A stretch of DNA of 64,000 nucleotides from Dehalococcoidia bacterium (GCA_022826965.1 JAJDTU010000001.1:248001-312000); one strand, 5' to 3'; counted from the first letter of the stretch, positions 24,833 to 35,500 are shown. Program-made: numbers and translations. The notes: generated by a model not told the origin, from the sequence alone.

Positions 24833-27800
24833 ATGACCGCACAACTCGTCGAAGAAGCCCGAGAAGGACTGCGCCAGTTCCCGCCGGCCCTGGCCCAGGA
24901 GTTTGAGTCCGCGCTCGAAGCGGTCCAACCGATCCTCGAACCCGACGAACTCGCCCGGTGGTTGCGAGACGGGCTCGAGATCGCTCGTCATTCACTGCGC
25001 AGCTGGGAAGCCTCGTCCGAGTACTTCCGCGCCTCCGGCCCGGTCCTCGAACAGATTACCTACGACCGCATGCGTGAGTGGTGCACTGTTGGCATCGACC
25101 TGATGGAGACATCTCCCGCCCTCTCCGGCGCCCTCTTCCGAGCCTCTCCGGCCGTGCTGCCCCACCTCTCCGTGCCGCAGGCCAACGACTGGGCCTCCCA
25201 GGGCAAGTCGCTTTACAAGGGCACCTGGAAGTCGGGATCGCTCTCCGCCCAGTACTTCGACGTGTCCCCTCAGATTCTGCCCCATCTGCCCCTATCCCAG
25301 ATGCGCCTGCTGGTCGACCTGATCGACTCGCTCGCCTCGCACTCCTACGAGCTGGCCTCCGCCTGCCTCGGCATGGCCCCCGGCGTGCTCTCGCAGCTCG
25401 ACCGCGCCGACCGTGCGCCCTTCCTCGAGTTCGGTGGCATCGTCGCTCACACCGCCTGGGTCGACGCTCGTGTCTACTTCGAGCGCGGACCGGGAGCCCT
25501 GCGCCAGGTCGGCGAAGAGCAGCGGCCCCGATTCCTCTCGCTGGCCGGACAGGTCGCGATGCAGGTCGGACGGCTGGGCCACCCCTACTTCATCGAGTCC
25601 GCGCAGGCCATGTCCGAAGTCGACAAGGACATCCACGAAGGACTGCTCGAACTGGCAGAGCAGCTTGCTCAGCACTCCGGTGACGCGGCCATGGAGTTCC
25701 TCAAGTCGTCGCCCCGTGTCGCCCTGCGGCTCGGCATCGACGACATCGCCCGTTGGCAGGAATTCGGACTGCAGATCCTCCAACAATCGCGCGACGGCGG
25801 CGAGGCCTTCTTCCGCCTCGAATCCGCCCGCGGCGAAGAGGTCATGGAGGCGCTCAGCAGCCGTGTCGACCTCGACCGCGTCTCCGAGCTCATCCGCATG
25901 TACTGCAAGGCGCTGACCGGCGTCGACGTCGGCGTCAAGGCCTCGGAGGAGCTGACCGCCAAGGGTGTCGGCTGGGTCGATGAGAGCAGCCCGACCACCG
26001 AGGGCACCACGATCTACCTGCCCGAGAACGTCGAGCGCTATCCCACCAAGGAAGAGAACTTCTCGGTCTACAAGGTCTTTGCCACCCACCAGGCCGGTCG
26101 CCTCGAGTTCGGCTCGTTTGAGTACCAGTCTCGACTAGATCCGAGCCTGTTCCCGTCGCCTCAGAACGGTACGCAGAACGGCCACGGCAACGGTGTCGCC
26201 CCTGCCGCGGTTGAAGGCGAAGAGGGTGAGATCCACACCGATATGGAACTCTTCTTCGACCAGTTCGAGGATCGTCGCCTCGCCCACGACCTCTTCACAA
26301 TCGTTGAGGACACGCGAATCGACACGATCGTTAAGCGCGAGTACGCCGGCGTCCGCCGCGCCTTCTCGCGCCTGCAGCAGGCGGCGATTGACCGTCGCCG
26401 GCCGGTCGAGGGCATGCCTGCCCGCCAGGCAATGGTCGAGAACCTGCTCCGTGCCTCGCTCGATGAGATCGGCCGCATCCGCTGGCCGAACGAGCTGGCC
26501 GAGGAGATGCGCACCCCGTTGCGCATCCTCAACCGAATACGCAACGACGGCGCCACTGTCCAGGACAGCGCCGCCGCTACAGCCCTGCTCTACGAATGGC
26601 TTTCGCAGATCCCCAACGTCGAACTCGATAGCGAGGACTGGTCCGACTTCGAGCAGGAGATGTCCGCCGATCCCGACGGCGGCGAAGACTCCGACATGAT
26701 GCCCGGTTCCGGTTCGTCCGGACTCGAAGAGTCGTTCATGCCGTTCATGCCCGGCTCCGAGGAACGCCCCTACGACAGCCCCGACCCCGTCGACTTCCGC
26801 GGCGACTTCAAGCCCGAACTCGTCCAGCTGCTGATGAAGCTCAAGGGTGAAACCGGCACCGGCGACGCGCCTCCGATCCCGCTGACCAAGGAACAGCTCC
26901 AGGAACTGCTGGAGAAATCCGTCGAGATCTCGATCAACGAGTTGATGGACATGGATCTGGCCGAGTCGTCCGGCATGTTCCTCGACAACTTGCTCAAGGA
27001 AGTCAACCAGATCCAGGGCGAGCGCCAGGAAGGCCAGCAGGCCATGGGCGACGACTCGACCGGCGCCGACGACGGCGAAGAGCTGCCGGTCGAGGCCGCA
27101 TCGTTCTACTACGACGAGTGGGATTTCCGCGCCGCCGACTACAAGCCGCGCTGGTGCCGCGTCCAGGAGCAGCGCGGCGAGTCCGGCACCTCGAACTACT
27201 ACACCGAAACCCTGCACGAGCACACCCAGCTTGTTCAGGAGACGCGCAAGCAGTTCGAGATGCTCCGCCCTGAGATGTTCCGCAAGATGAAGCGCCTGAC
27301 CGACGGCGAGGACTACGACCTCGACGCCGTGATCGAGTGGTACACGGAGAAGATCGCCGGCGCGACTTCCGAGACCAAGCTCTTCTACCGCCGCAACAAG
27401 GTCGAACGCGATGTCGCCGTCGCCTTCCTGCTCGACGTCTCCGCCTCAACCGACGAGGAGATCCAGAAGCACCACGACCAACGCCAGGACGACCAGTTCG
27501 ATGACGACCCGCGCAAGTACCTGAGCTGGTGGGCCCAGCGACGCGCCGAGGCCGCCCGCCACCCCGGCAAGCGGATCATCGACCTCGAGAAAGAGGCGAC
27601 CGTCCTCCTGATCGAGGCCCTCGAAACCATCGGCGACAAATACGGCGTCTACGGCTTCTCCGGCTACGGTCGCGACAACGTCGAGTTCTTCGTCTACAAG
27701 GACATGGACGAGCCGTTCGGTGATCGGATCAAGGAGCGAATCGACAAGATCGCGCCGGTCCGCTCGACCCGCATGGGCCCCGCGATCCGCCACTGTATCT

Positions 27801-28096
27801 GGAAGCTGCAGAACACCGACGCCAAGGTCAAGATCCTGATGCTGCTCTCCGACGGGCGACCGCAGGACCACGGCTACGGGCGCGACCGCACCGAGAAGGA
27901 ATACGCGATCCACGACACCAAAATGGCGCTCACCGAGGCCCGTCGAGAGGGTATGGTCCCCTTCGCCCTCACCGTCGACCGCGCCGGCCACGACTACCTC
28001 AAGCAGATGTGCCAGGACATGGCCTACGAGGTCGTCGCCGACATCGAGTCCCTCCCCCGCCGCCTCCCCGCCCTCTACCGCCGCCTCACCGGTTAA
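24833..28096 (+). CDS. Giant VWA-domain protein (CbbO/NorD-like) with N-terminal helical repeats
   Basis: A 1087-residue protein. Residues ~50-370 contain about eight degenerate ~37-residue units, each with an E/A-x-F-x-x-S/A-P-x-x-L core (for example Y-F-R-A-S-G-P-V-L and Y-F-D-V-S-P-Q-I-L), suggesting an alpha-solenoid. The middle is acidic, with Asp/Gly/Ser-rich linkers. The last ~220 residues are a VWA domain with MIDAS motif D-V-S-A-S (about 868-872). It is the partner of the MoxR ATPase upstream. NorD/CbbO proteins are usually clearly shorter, so the repeat region is an extension. Confidence 0.88.
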   Translation: MTAQLVEEAREGLRQFPPALAQEFESALEAVQPILEPDELARWLRDGLEIARHSLRSWEASSEYFRASGPVLEQITYDRMREWCTVGIDLMETSPALSGALFRASPAVLPHLSVPQANDWASQGKSLYKGTWKSGSLSAQYFDVSPQILPHLPLSQMRLLVDLIDSLASHSYELASACLGMAPGVLSQLDRADRAPFLEFGGIVAHTAWVDARVYFERGPGALRQVGEEQRPRFLSLAGQVAMQVGRLGHPYFIESAQAMSEVDKDIHEGLLELAEQLAQHSGDAAMEFLKSSPRVALRLGIDDIARWQEFGLQILQQSRDGGEAFFRLESARGEEVMEALSSRVDLDRVSELIRMYCKALTGVDVGVKASEELTAKGVGWVDESSPTTEGTTIYLPENVERYPTKEENFSVYKVFATHQAGRLEFGSFEYQSRLDPSLFPSPQNGTQNGHGNGVAPAAVEGEEGEIHTDMELFFDQFEDRRLAHDLFTIVEDTRIDTIVKREYAGVRRAFSRLQQAAIDRRRPVEGMPARQAMVENLLRASLDEIGRIRWPNELAEEMRTPLRILNRIRNDGATVQDSAAATALLYEWLSQIPNVELDSEDWSDFEQEMSADPDGGEDSDMMPGSGSSGLEESFMPFMPGSEERPYDSPDPVDFRGDFKPELVQLLMKLKGETGTGDAPPIPLTKEQLQELLEKSVEISINELMDMDLAESSGMFLDNLLKEVNQIQGERQEGQQAMGDDSTGADDGEELPVEAASFYYDEWDFRAADYKPRWCRVQEQRGESGTSNYYTETLHEHTQLVQETRKQFEMLRPEMFRKMKRLTDGEDYDLDAVIEWYTEKIAGATSETKLFYRRNKVERDVAVAFLLDVSASTDEEIQKHHDQRQDDQFDDDPRKYLSWWAQRRAEAARHPGKRIIDLEKEATVLLIEALETIGDKYGVYGFSGYGRDNVEFFVYKDMDEPFGDRIKERIDKIAPVRSTRMGPAIRHCIWKLQNTDAKVKILMLLSDGRPQDHGYGRDRTEKEYAIHDTKMALTEARREGMVPFALTVDRAGHDYLKQMCQDMAYEVVADIESLPRRLPALYRRLTG

Positions 28097-28124
28097 GGGT
28101 TGGGCGCCCCCTTCTTCATTCCCT

Positions 28125-28170
28125 TCTCCCCCCGCGCAAGCGGGGGGAGATGCCGAAGGCAGAGGGGGGC
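28125..28170. repeat. Dispersed palindromic repeat, family A (copy 5)
   Basis: CTCCCCCCGCGCAAGCGGGGGGAG, then ATGCCGAAGGCAGAGGGGGGC; 29 nt after the stop of the VWA gene. Confidence 0.85.
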
Positions 28171-28225
28171 TCCCGTCCTCGGCTACTCCCTCAATCCGCG
28201 ATTCATTCGCTGACCCGCTCCCCGC

Positions 28226-28231
28226 TACCAT
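28226..28231 (+). promoter_or_regulatory. Candidate -10 box TACCAT, 6 nt before the ATG (leaderless start)
   Basis: TACCAT is followed by GACCCC and then the ATG at 28238. A -10 box at this distance would put the transcription start at or next to the A of the start codon. Confidence 0.4.
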
Positions 28232-28237
28232 GACCCC

Positions 28238-28585
28238 ATGACAGCCGCCGCTGCCACCCTGACCACCGCAGGCATCGCCGCCGCCTTCGTCGCCACTCTG
28301 ATCGGCCGCGACTCCACCGGCCTCTACATCATCTGCGCAACAATCGCCGCGGCCGGCCTCCTGCTGATGCTCCTCCACGTGGCTCGGCGCCGACGAGACG
28401 CCGCACCCTGGTACGCCCTCACCCCGATGGCCGTCGTCGTCACCCTGCTCGGCATCGCCGCCTCAGGAGCCACCTGCGGGGTCGCCTGCATCGCCTGGGG
28501 TTCCCCCTTCGCCGCCGCGACCCTCGTCATCCCCGACATCCGAAGCTGGTTCACCCGCAAACGGCCTCTTCGCCGTCTGACCTGA
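28238..28585 (+). CDS. Small integral membrane protein, about three helices
   Basis: A 115-residue hydrophobic protein: segments at roughly 8-22, 28-47 and 60-95 could span the membrane, followed by a basic C-terminal end (R-K-R-P-L-R-R). It lacks a ribosome binding site but has the TANNNT-6 nt-ATG layout seen at other starts here. Two Cys (C-G-V-A-C) lie between the last hydrophobic segments. No family recognised. Confidence 0.55.
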   Translation: MTAAAATLTTAGIAAAFVATLIGRDSTGLYIICATIAAAGLLLMLLHVARRRRDAAPWYALTPMAVVVTLLGIAASGATCGVACIAWGSPFAAATLVIPDIRSWFTRKRPLRRLT

Positions 28586-28894
28586 CCTCATCCTCAATCC
28601 GCCAGCTCCGGAACAGACCGACCAGTGGACGCTGCTGAATACCTCGGTGGGAGCGCCCTCGCTACCTGAACGGGCCCTTCAGTCGTTGCCGTTCGGTTTG
28701 GGTCGTCGTTGTTCCAGGCCCGGCACCATACGGTCCCCCGGAATCTGCCCGTTGGCGCGGTGCATTGCGTTCACCGGCGAGCCACCAGCGGCGGATCGCC
28801 TCCGCCACACGCCTCAGTTTCGCTTTCATCGCCGTCTCCCGAGAGGCCGGACCGACTCGGCGGCCCGCGCGACCAATGATAGACAGCCTTCCGA
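28586..28894. other. Intergenic region between convergent genes; nothing identified
   Basis: About 309 nt between the small membrane protein and the stop of the first giant permease. Frames of 80-95 codons exist on both strands, but their composition (Arg/Pro-rich, no start context) looks like chance. No hairpin-T-tract terminator was found. Confidence 0.4.
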
Positions 28895-31800
28895 CTAGTT
28901 CGTCAGCCGCAATTCCCGGTTCAACTCCAACTTCAGGAACCACCGCCACGTCGCGAGAACCCCGATGATCAACACGCCGACCAGCGCAGCAAACGCGATC
29001 CCCAGAATCTGCCAGTCCGTCTCGATCAGGAACGGAGGCAGCACCGTCCGTCCGGTCTCATCGATCTCTAGGTAAGCCAGCAGCAACTGCGAAATCCGGT
29101 TGCCCAGCAGAACGCCCAGCGCCAGACCGGTCCCGACGATGATCGCGTACTCCAGGAACAACTGGATCAGGATGCTCAGGTTGCCCACGCCCACCGTCCG
29201 CAGCAACGCCATCTCCAGCCGGCGCTGACGCGCTGAGACCGCCATCGACACCAGGAACGCCAGAGCCAACAGCAACGAGATCGCAATGAACGCGACCAGC
29301 AGGATGCCCGAGCCGCCGGCGGTCGTCAGTGGATCGCGCCCACTGTCTTCCAGTCGTTCGTTGCGATCGAAGAGCTTCCCCAACGCGTAACGCGGCCGGT
29401 CAATCTCTTCCTTGGCAGCCGCCCGAATCTCGGGGTCCTCGGACAGGTCCAACCACGCCTCGCTGGGAGTCACCGAGGGACGCAGGCCCGTCACCGAACC
29501 CATGTGGAACAGCGCGTCGTAGTCCGCCACGACGAACGACAGCGCGTCGGGCCGCAGCGTCGGGAACAGCTCCACGATGCTCGCCACGCGCGCCATTACC
29601 ACCATGGTGTCCATCCGCAACGGATACCGATCGCCCACCTCCAGCCGCTGCCGTTCCGCGAAATCGGCGCTGATGATCGTCGGGATCGTGCAGCGACGGC
29701 TCGTACAGAACGATGGGTCCGCGAAATGGGCGGCCCGCAAACCGGGCGACTGCCCAACTCCGGGGTAGAACGCCATCACGCGTTCGCCCGAGATCGGATC
29801 TTCGTCCTGCTCGAACTCGATGTTGTCGCCCGTGCCCCGACGCTGCACGAACTCGATCCAGCCCCGATTCTCGAAGTCCTCGATGATCAGCTCTCGTCCG
29901 TCCGGCTGGATCGCCGTGACGGCGTCGAGATAGATCGTCGACGGCTCCGCCGCGAACAATCCGAACGGCTCACTCATGGCGATCGCGTGCAACGAGTACG
30001 GCGCGCTGGCGTCCGAACCGACGATCTCGGTCTGGAAATCGATCTCCATCGCCGTCCACGGGGTCCCCGGCGGCGGCATCTGCAGTCCGCCTGCGGTGTG
30101 GTACCGACCGTCGCCGTCGCGGATCCGGAACCAGAGCGATTGGTCCGACTCCCCCTCGCCCATGCGTAGCCAAACGCGAAGAGTCTGGGTTTCCGGCGGA
30201 ATGCTCACCCCCCGACCGACCGGCGGCACGTCGATTGTGGCGATCAGCTCCTCAAAGCTCAGCAGCGAGAGGTCCTCGCGGAACCACATCATCTCCACCG
30301 CCGCTCTCGGTTCGATACCCAGCAGCTCGACGCTCGACGACGTACCGATGCTCCGCCCCGCCGACACCTTGCTGCGATGCACGGCAGCGATGCCCTCAAC
30401 TCCCTCGATCGGCCCTAACCGATTGCGAATCCCGGCCGCCGACGAATAGCCGGAATCGTTCAACTCGACCCGGAACTCGACCCCGTTGTCGTACTCGATC
30501 CGTTCGGCCAACGACAGCTCGACCGTGTCGGCATACGAAGCCGCGAACGTGCCCAGGGCAGCCCCGAGCATCAACAGAATCGTCAGCCGCGCCGCCGGAC
30601 CGACGGTGCGACTCACATAGCGCAACGTCGAAGCGATCGAGAGTGGGAATCGATCGTAGGTCAGCCACGCGAAGAACCGGTAGATGTACGGCAGGAAGCG
30701 CAGAATCACCAGGGTCGCGGCCAGCGCGAAGAGAATCGGCGTGCTCAGCAATAGCGGATCGGCTGAGAGGCCGCCCACGCTGTTGCGCTCGAACACGGTG
30801 CCCTTGAGATCGGCCTCGAAGATCAGGCCGACCGCGACCAACACCAGCGCCACATCCAGGAAGTAGCGTTGCAGCGCGTTAGGACCGGCCGGTCGTGAGA
30901 CGTTGCGCAGCCGTTCTGAGAGGACCCGCGTACGGCTCGCGATCACCAGCGGCGCCAGTGTGAAGATCACAGCAACGATCGCCCCCGCCGCCGACAGCAG
31001 GAATGCCATGTCGGTCAGCGTGGTCGGGATCGTGTGGCCGCCGGTCAACGATTCGAACACCGGCGTGTACCCCAGTAGCCCAATCACGCCCATGGCGATG
31101 AACGGAGCGACCGCGGCGGCGATGATCGCCAACAGAATCCCCTCAATCGCCGTGTGCGAAATCACCTGCACGATCGACGCGCCACGCGAACGCATCGAGA
31201 ACAGCTCTTCGCGACGCTCCGCTACCTGCACCCCGGACACAATCACCACGTAGAACAGTGCAATCCCGACCACCTGCGCCAGCAGCATCAGGATCGGCAC
31301 TTGGGTGAAGTTGAGATCCTTGACGAACGACTCCAGCCGAGGCTCAATCGGCGAACGTACGCCCCCTCCAACTGAGCGCAGATCCTCGCGCAACAGGTCG
31401 AACGACTCGCGAGTCTGGTCGAGCACGGCCACGTTCAGTTGGTCGGTGTCCAACTCCGAAATCCACGTGGTGTTGACCAGGTAACCGCTCATCACACTCG
31501 CCATCGCGACGTCGAACGTCTCCGACGCAATGATCAGCGGAACCGTCTGCGGACGCGGGGGCCCGGAGTACACGCCGAACGTGATCTCTCGCGGTACCCG
31601 CGTCCAGTACGAACTGTTGCTGTTGTCGGGACCGACAATCCCCGTCACAACCACCGGAACCAACCGCGAGACCGACATGGTCGGTTCGCAAGGCGGACGC
31701 GGCGGTGGCGGCGGACCGCCGGGTGGTGGATCCGGTTCGCGGTCGCATTCATCGAATGCGTCAACGATCTGCCATTCCGTTCCAACCCCTACCCCGTACA

Positions 31801-32314
31801 CGCTGGAGGTGCGCTGCGTCAGCGCAACCTCGATCGGTCCCTGCAGCCAGCCTTCTTCATCGAGCTCCGCCGGCGTCGGGAAGCGCCCTTCGATCAGTTC
31901 CACGTTGTCGTTTGCGTCGTCCAACGCCGCAAAGTACGCCGTCGTCGGAATGACCTGGCTGGGCCTCAGCGGGAAGTTGATCAACGTTGGCACGGTCGAG
32001 CGGAACCGCAATCGCTGCGTCTCAAGCTCCCCAAAGCGCTGGCTGATTGAATCCTCGGCGTATGCGCGAGCCGACACGTTCGGACCGCCGGCGACCGGCA
32101 GACCGTACATGAACGTGAACATTTGCCGACGCGTTTCCAGGTCCTCGCGCAGGCTGACAGTCAGCGACAGGTCCGAGACGGCGCGCGTGTAGATCGTCGT
32201 CGACGACATCAACACCGCGGCCACGAGGATGCCGGCGGCAATCACCAACTGCAGCCGCCAACTATCGCGCATGCGCCGCATGACAAAGCCGAGAACGGCC
32301 CCGAACGACTCCAC
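28895..32314 (-). CDS. Giant FtsX/MacB-type ABC transporter permease (divergent pair, copy 1)
   Basis: About 1139 residues from the GTG at 32314 (GGGGG about 6 nt upstream; a TTG at 32326 is in frame). It opens with a membrane helix followed by S-S-T-T-I-Y-T-R-A, has a large extracytoplasmic domain, a core block of three to four helices (~345-460), further helices near 490-610, a second large extracytoplasmic domain, and a C-terminal three-helix FtsX block. This is the duplicated MacB_PCD-FtsX layout of lipoprotein-release or peptide-export permeases. No ATPase subunit is adjacent. Confidence 0.88.
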   Translation of the reverse strand: MESFGAVLGFVMRRMRDSWRLQLVIAAGILVAAVLMSSTTIYTRAVSDLSLTVSLREDLETRRQMFTFMYGLPVAGGPNVSARAYAEDSISQRFGELETQRLRFRSTVPTLINFPLRPSQVIPTTAYFAALDDANDNVELIEGRFPTPAELDEEGWLQGPIEVALTQRTSSVYGVGVGTEWQIVDAFDECDREPDPPPGGPPPPPRPPCEPTMSVSRLVPVVVTGIVGPDNSNSSYWTRVPREITFGVYSGPPRPQTVPLIIASETFDVAMASVMSGYLVNTTWISELDTDQLNVAVLDQTRESFDLLREDLRSVGGGVRSPIEPRLESFVKDLNFTQVPILMLLAQVVGIALFYVVIVSGVQVAERREELFSMRSRGASIVQVISHTAIEGILLAIIAAAVAPFIAMGVIGLLGYTPVFESLTGGHTIPTTLTDMAFLLSAAGAIVAVIFTLAPLVIASRTRVLSERLRNVSRPAGPNALQRYFLDVALVLVAVGLIFEADLKGTVFERNSVGGLSADPLLLSTPILFALAATLVILRFLPYIYRFFAWLTYDRFPLSIASTLRYVSRTVGPAARLTILLMLGAALGTFAASYADTVELSLAERIEYDNGVEFRVELNDSGYSSAAGIRNRLGPIEGVEGIAAVHRSKVSAGRSIGTSSSVELLGIEPRAAVEMMWFREDLSLLSFEELIATIDVPPVGRGVSIPPETQTLRVWLRMGEGESDQSLWFRIRDGDGRYHTAGGLQMPPPGTPWTAMEIDFQTEIVGSDASAPYSLHAIAMSEPFGLFAAEPSTIYLDAVTAIQPDGRELIIEDFENRGWIEFVQRRGTGDNIEFEQDEDPISGERVMAFYPGVGQSPGLRAAHFADPSFCTSRRCTIPTIISADFAERQRLEVGDRYPLRMDTMVVMARVASIVELFPTLRPDALSFVVADYDALFHMGSVTGLRPSVTPSEAWLDLSEDPEIRAAAKEEIDRPRYALGKLFDRNERLEDSGRDPLTTAGGSGILLVAFIAISLLLALAFLVSMAVSARQRRLEMALLRTVGVGNLSILIQLFLEYAIIVGTGLALGVLLGNRISQLLLAYLEIDETGRTVLPPFLIETDWQILGIAFAALVGVLIIGVLATWRWFLKLELNRELRLTN

Positions 32315-32352
32315 CCGGACCCCCAACTACGAACGCCGACTCGCTCAAAACT

Positions 32353-32380
32353 CGCCGCCGCCGTACGTACGGCGGCGGCG
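32353..32380. promoter_or_regulatory. 28-bp perfect palindrome between the divergent permease genes
   Basis: CGCCGCCGCCGTAC (32353-32366) is followed directly by its exact reverse complement (32367-32380), centred on a GTAC-GTAC core. It lies about 40 nt upstream of the minus-strand start and 157 nt from the plus-strand start. It could be an operator for a dimeric regulator or an RNA hairpin in the minus-strand leader. Confidence 0.6.
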
Positions 32381-32451
32381 ATGAATCAGACGGTTCGCCT
32401 AGTAGTCTACGAAGGCCAGGCGGTCGAACATACCCCCACTCACCAATCTCA

Positions 32452-32498
32452 CTCTCCCCCCTGCGCCGCAGGAGGAGATGCCGAAGGCCGAGGGGGGC
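32452..32498. repeat. Dispersed palindromic repeat, family A (diverged copy 6)
   Basis: CTCTCCCCCCTGCGCCGCAGGAGGAGATGCCGAAGGCCGAGGGGGGC; the first hairpin has changed pairing relative to other copies. It lies in the divergent promoter region, 38 nt before the second permease ATG. Confidence 0.8.
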
Positions 32499-32507
32499 GT
32501 ACGCTTT

Positions 32508-32532
32508 GATCATATGATCGGTCCTCGCGAGG
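32508..32532 (+). promoter_or_regulatory. Palindromic promoter region of the second permease
   Basis: GATCATATGATC (32508-32519) is a perfect 12-bp palindrome containing TATGAT, a good -10 candidate for the gene at 32537. A second short palindrome, CCTCGCGAGG (32523-32532), overlaps the ribosome binding region (GAGG). An overlapping operator is plausible. Confidence 0.45.
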
Positions 32533-32536
32533 CAGC

Positions 32537-35500
32537 ATGAGCGGCATCCTCCGGTCTCTACCCACCGCGTTTCGCATCGCCGTCCGCCGTCTCAACGGCA
32601 ACCGGCGGCTCATGGCCGCCGTCGCCGTCGGCGTCATCCTCGCCGTTGCCCTGATGGCCTCGACCACGATCTACCGGAACGCCCTGCGCGACCTCGGCCT
32701 GCAGACCGACCTGCGCCGCGTGTCCGACGCCGAGCTCGATGTCCGCATCCTCAACGCCGCCCACGGCCTCTCAAGCAACCTGGCCGAAGACTCCTTCGAA
32801 CTCATTGACCGCCGCCTGCGCATACCTGATGACTACATTTCCGACGTCAGGCACTCGCTGACCAGCGCCACCTTCTTCATGACCGAGGTCGGCGGCATCC
32901 CGCCCGAGGAGGACCCCCGCGATCGCGCCAGGGTTCTCTGGTTCGAAGGCGTGCGCGACCGCATCGAACTGGTCGACGGTCGCTGGCCCGATGCCGCTCC
33001 AGCCGCCACCCCGGACAAGCCCCCGGTCATCGAGGTGGCGATGGGCACTGATGCGGCCGCATCCGGAGGCTTCACGCTCGGCGAGACCCGCGATATCCAC
33101 GCCTCCTGGCGCGACGACGCCCTTCCGATCCAGCTCCGCGTCGTCGGTCTGATCCGCCCCATCGACTACACCGAACGCTATTGGGGCGTCCGGCGCGATC
33201 ACTTCCTGGTCCCGACGGAGAAGACCGACGCCTTTGCCTTCTTCGCCCCCAGGTCCTCACTGATCGACGCCATGGCCGGTTACATGCCCGAACTGCGGGC
33301 CCGCCTCGAGGTCTACGCCCACATCGACCGTGCAACCTTCACCGCGGACCAGGCTGGACTCGCCGCTCTCCAGTTCCGCGCAGCGTTCGAGTCGATCGCC
33401 AAGGAGATCGAGCGCTCCCGCGTCGAAACGGAAATCGTCAACGTTCTCAACAACTACGAGACCAAGGAGTTCTTCTCCTCGATCCCCTTGCTGGTGCTGA
33501 CCCTGCAGATCGTCGGCATCGTGCTCTTCTATCTCGTCCTCGTCTCAACCATGGTCGTGGAGCGCCAGTCCTCCGAGGTCGCGCTGCTCAAGTCGCGCGG
33601 CGCCGGCCTCGGCCACATCATGTCCATCTCCACGCTTGAGGGTCTGTTGCTGGTCGCCCTCGCGTTAGGAGTCGGCCCGATCGTAGCTCGCGAAGCGATC
33701 GCATTCCTCGGTCATTCACCTGCCTTCGAAGGCTTGACTGGTGGGGCCCGGCTGACCGTCGAGCTGACCGGCGAGGTCTACATCTGGGCCGGAGTCGGCG
33801 CGGCGCTCAGCTTCATCGCCCTGATCTGGCCGGCCTGGCGCTCCAACCGCGCCACCGTCGTGCACCATGCACGCTCAACCTCGCGACCACAGGACAAGCC
33901 CGTCTTCCAGCGCTACTACCTCGATCTCGTCGTCGTCGGAGTCGGCGCGTTGCTCTTCTTCCAACTCCAGGAGTCTGGCTCGCTGGTCACGGAAGACCTG
34001 TTTGGCGGCTTGCAACAGGACCCGCTGCTGCTGATCGCGCCGGCCGTCTTCGTCGTCACCGTGGCCGTGCTCTTCCTGCGCCTCTTCCCCTTGGTCCTCT
34101 CCGCATTTGGCGGCATCGCGCGGATCCTGGGCGGTGCGTCCACGCAAATGGTGCTCTGGCACTTGACCCGCGCCCCGGTGCAACCCGGGCGACTCGCGTT
34201 GCTGCTGATCATGGCAACCTCGCTCGGAATGTTTGGCGGGACCTTCGGCGCCACGCTGGACAAGTCATTCGACGATCGCGCCGCCTATCAGTCCGGCGCA
34301 GCGCTGCGTCTCTCCGATGTGCGCAGCAGCGGCGCTTCCGTGCAGATGCTGGAGGAAGACTTGGCCGAAGCGCCCGGCATCGGCAACGCCTCCTTCGTCG
34401 TCCGGCAGAATGCCTCCTTCTCACGAGGCGCGCTCGACGTCACCGACGCCACCGTGCTCGGCATCGATCCCGATTCCTTCTCCAACGTCCTCTGGTACCG
34501 CGAGGATTTCGCCGTTCAGGACATCCACGAGCTCGTCAGCCGCGCGACCGGCCCCCAGTTCGAGGTTGAACAGATCACCATCGCGGCCGACGCCACGTTC
34601 GTCGGCATGTGGGTCTGGCTGCCCCACACGAGCGGCGTCATCACGCCCGCGCTCCGCTTGCGCGACGGCAAAGGCCGGTACCGCGATGTCGGCTTGCTCG
34701 GGCTTCCTCGTGGTCGAGGGTTTGGCGGCGTCGAACTTGAAGAGGGTTGGCGATTCCTCTACGCCGACCTCCACGCGGGGTCCGGCGGGCCCCACATTGG
34801 ACCCTGGACGCTCCAGGGCATTTCCATTCGCACCGCAGGCACGACCAACTTCTCCGGCACGGTCGGTTACGACGCCGTGCAGTTCACGACCGCCCGTTCG
34901 GTGCCCGACAACATCATCGATGTCGGCTTCGCCGAGAGCACCATCGTTGAGAGCTTCGAGCAACAAGGCCGCTGGACCGTCTACACCGACACAACCCGCG
35001 CCGGACCACTGCCCGACGACGCCCGCCTCGACAGTGATCAGGCCCGCGACGGCGAGTTCGGCATGCGCTATCGCTGGAATCGCGACGTACGCACCGGCAT
35101 GCCGCGTGGCGTCCGCCTGGTCGGTCCCGATGCGCCAGTGCCCGTCTTGGTCAGCAACACATTCCTTGCCGAAGCCTCCCTCGATCTCGGAGCGCTCATC
35201 AAGCTCAACATGTCCAGCGTCTACGTCCCCGTCCAGATCGTCGGCAGCTTCGATCTCTTCCCCACCTGGAATCCCGAGGATGCCCGGTCGCTGATTGTCG
35301 CCAATCGCGACTACCTCTACTACCGCGTCAACCGCAACCCCGCCTCGCTCGGCGCGGTGGCTCCCAATGAGGTGTGGATCCAGCCCACCGACGAAGACGG
35401 CCTGCGCCAGTTGCGCACCTTCCTCGAGGTCACTCCACCCTGGAAGCACGAAGCCTTCGACGTCGACGCCATCCGCAACCTGCAGGACGAGGATCCCCTC

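Noticed and set aside
26135-28378. Long minus-strand frames opposite the VWA gene
   Set aside because: The plus strand encodes a VWA protein with MIDAS motif and a MoxR partner; the opposite frames are shadows.
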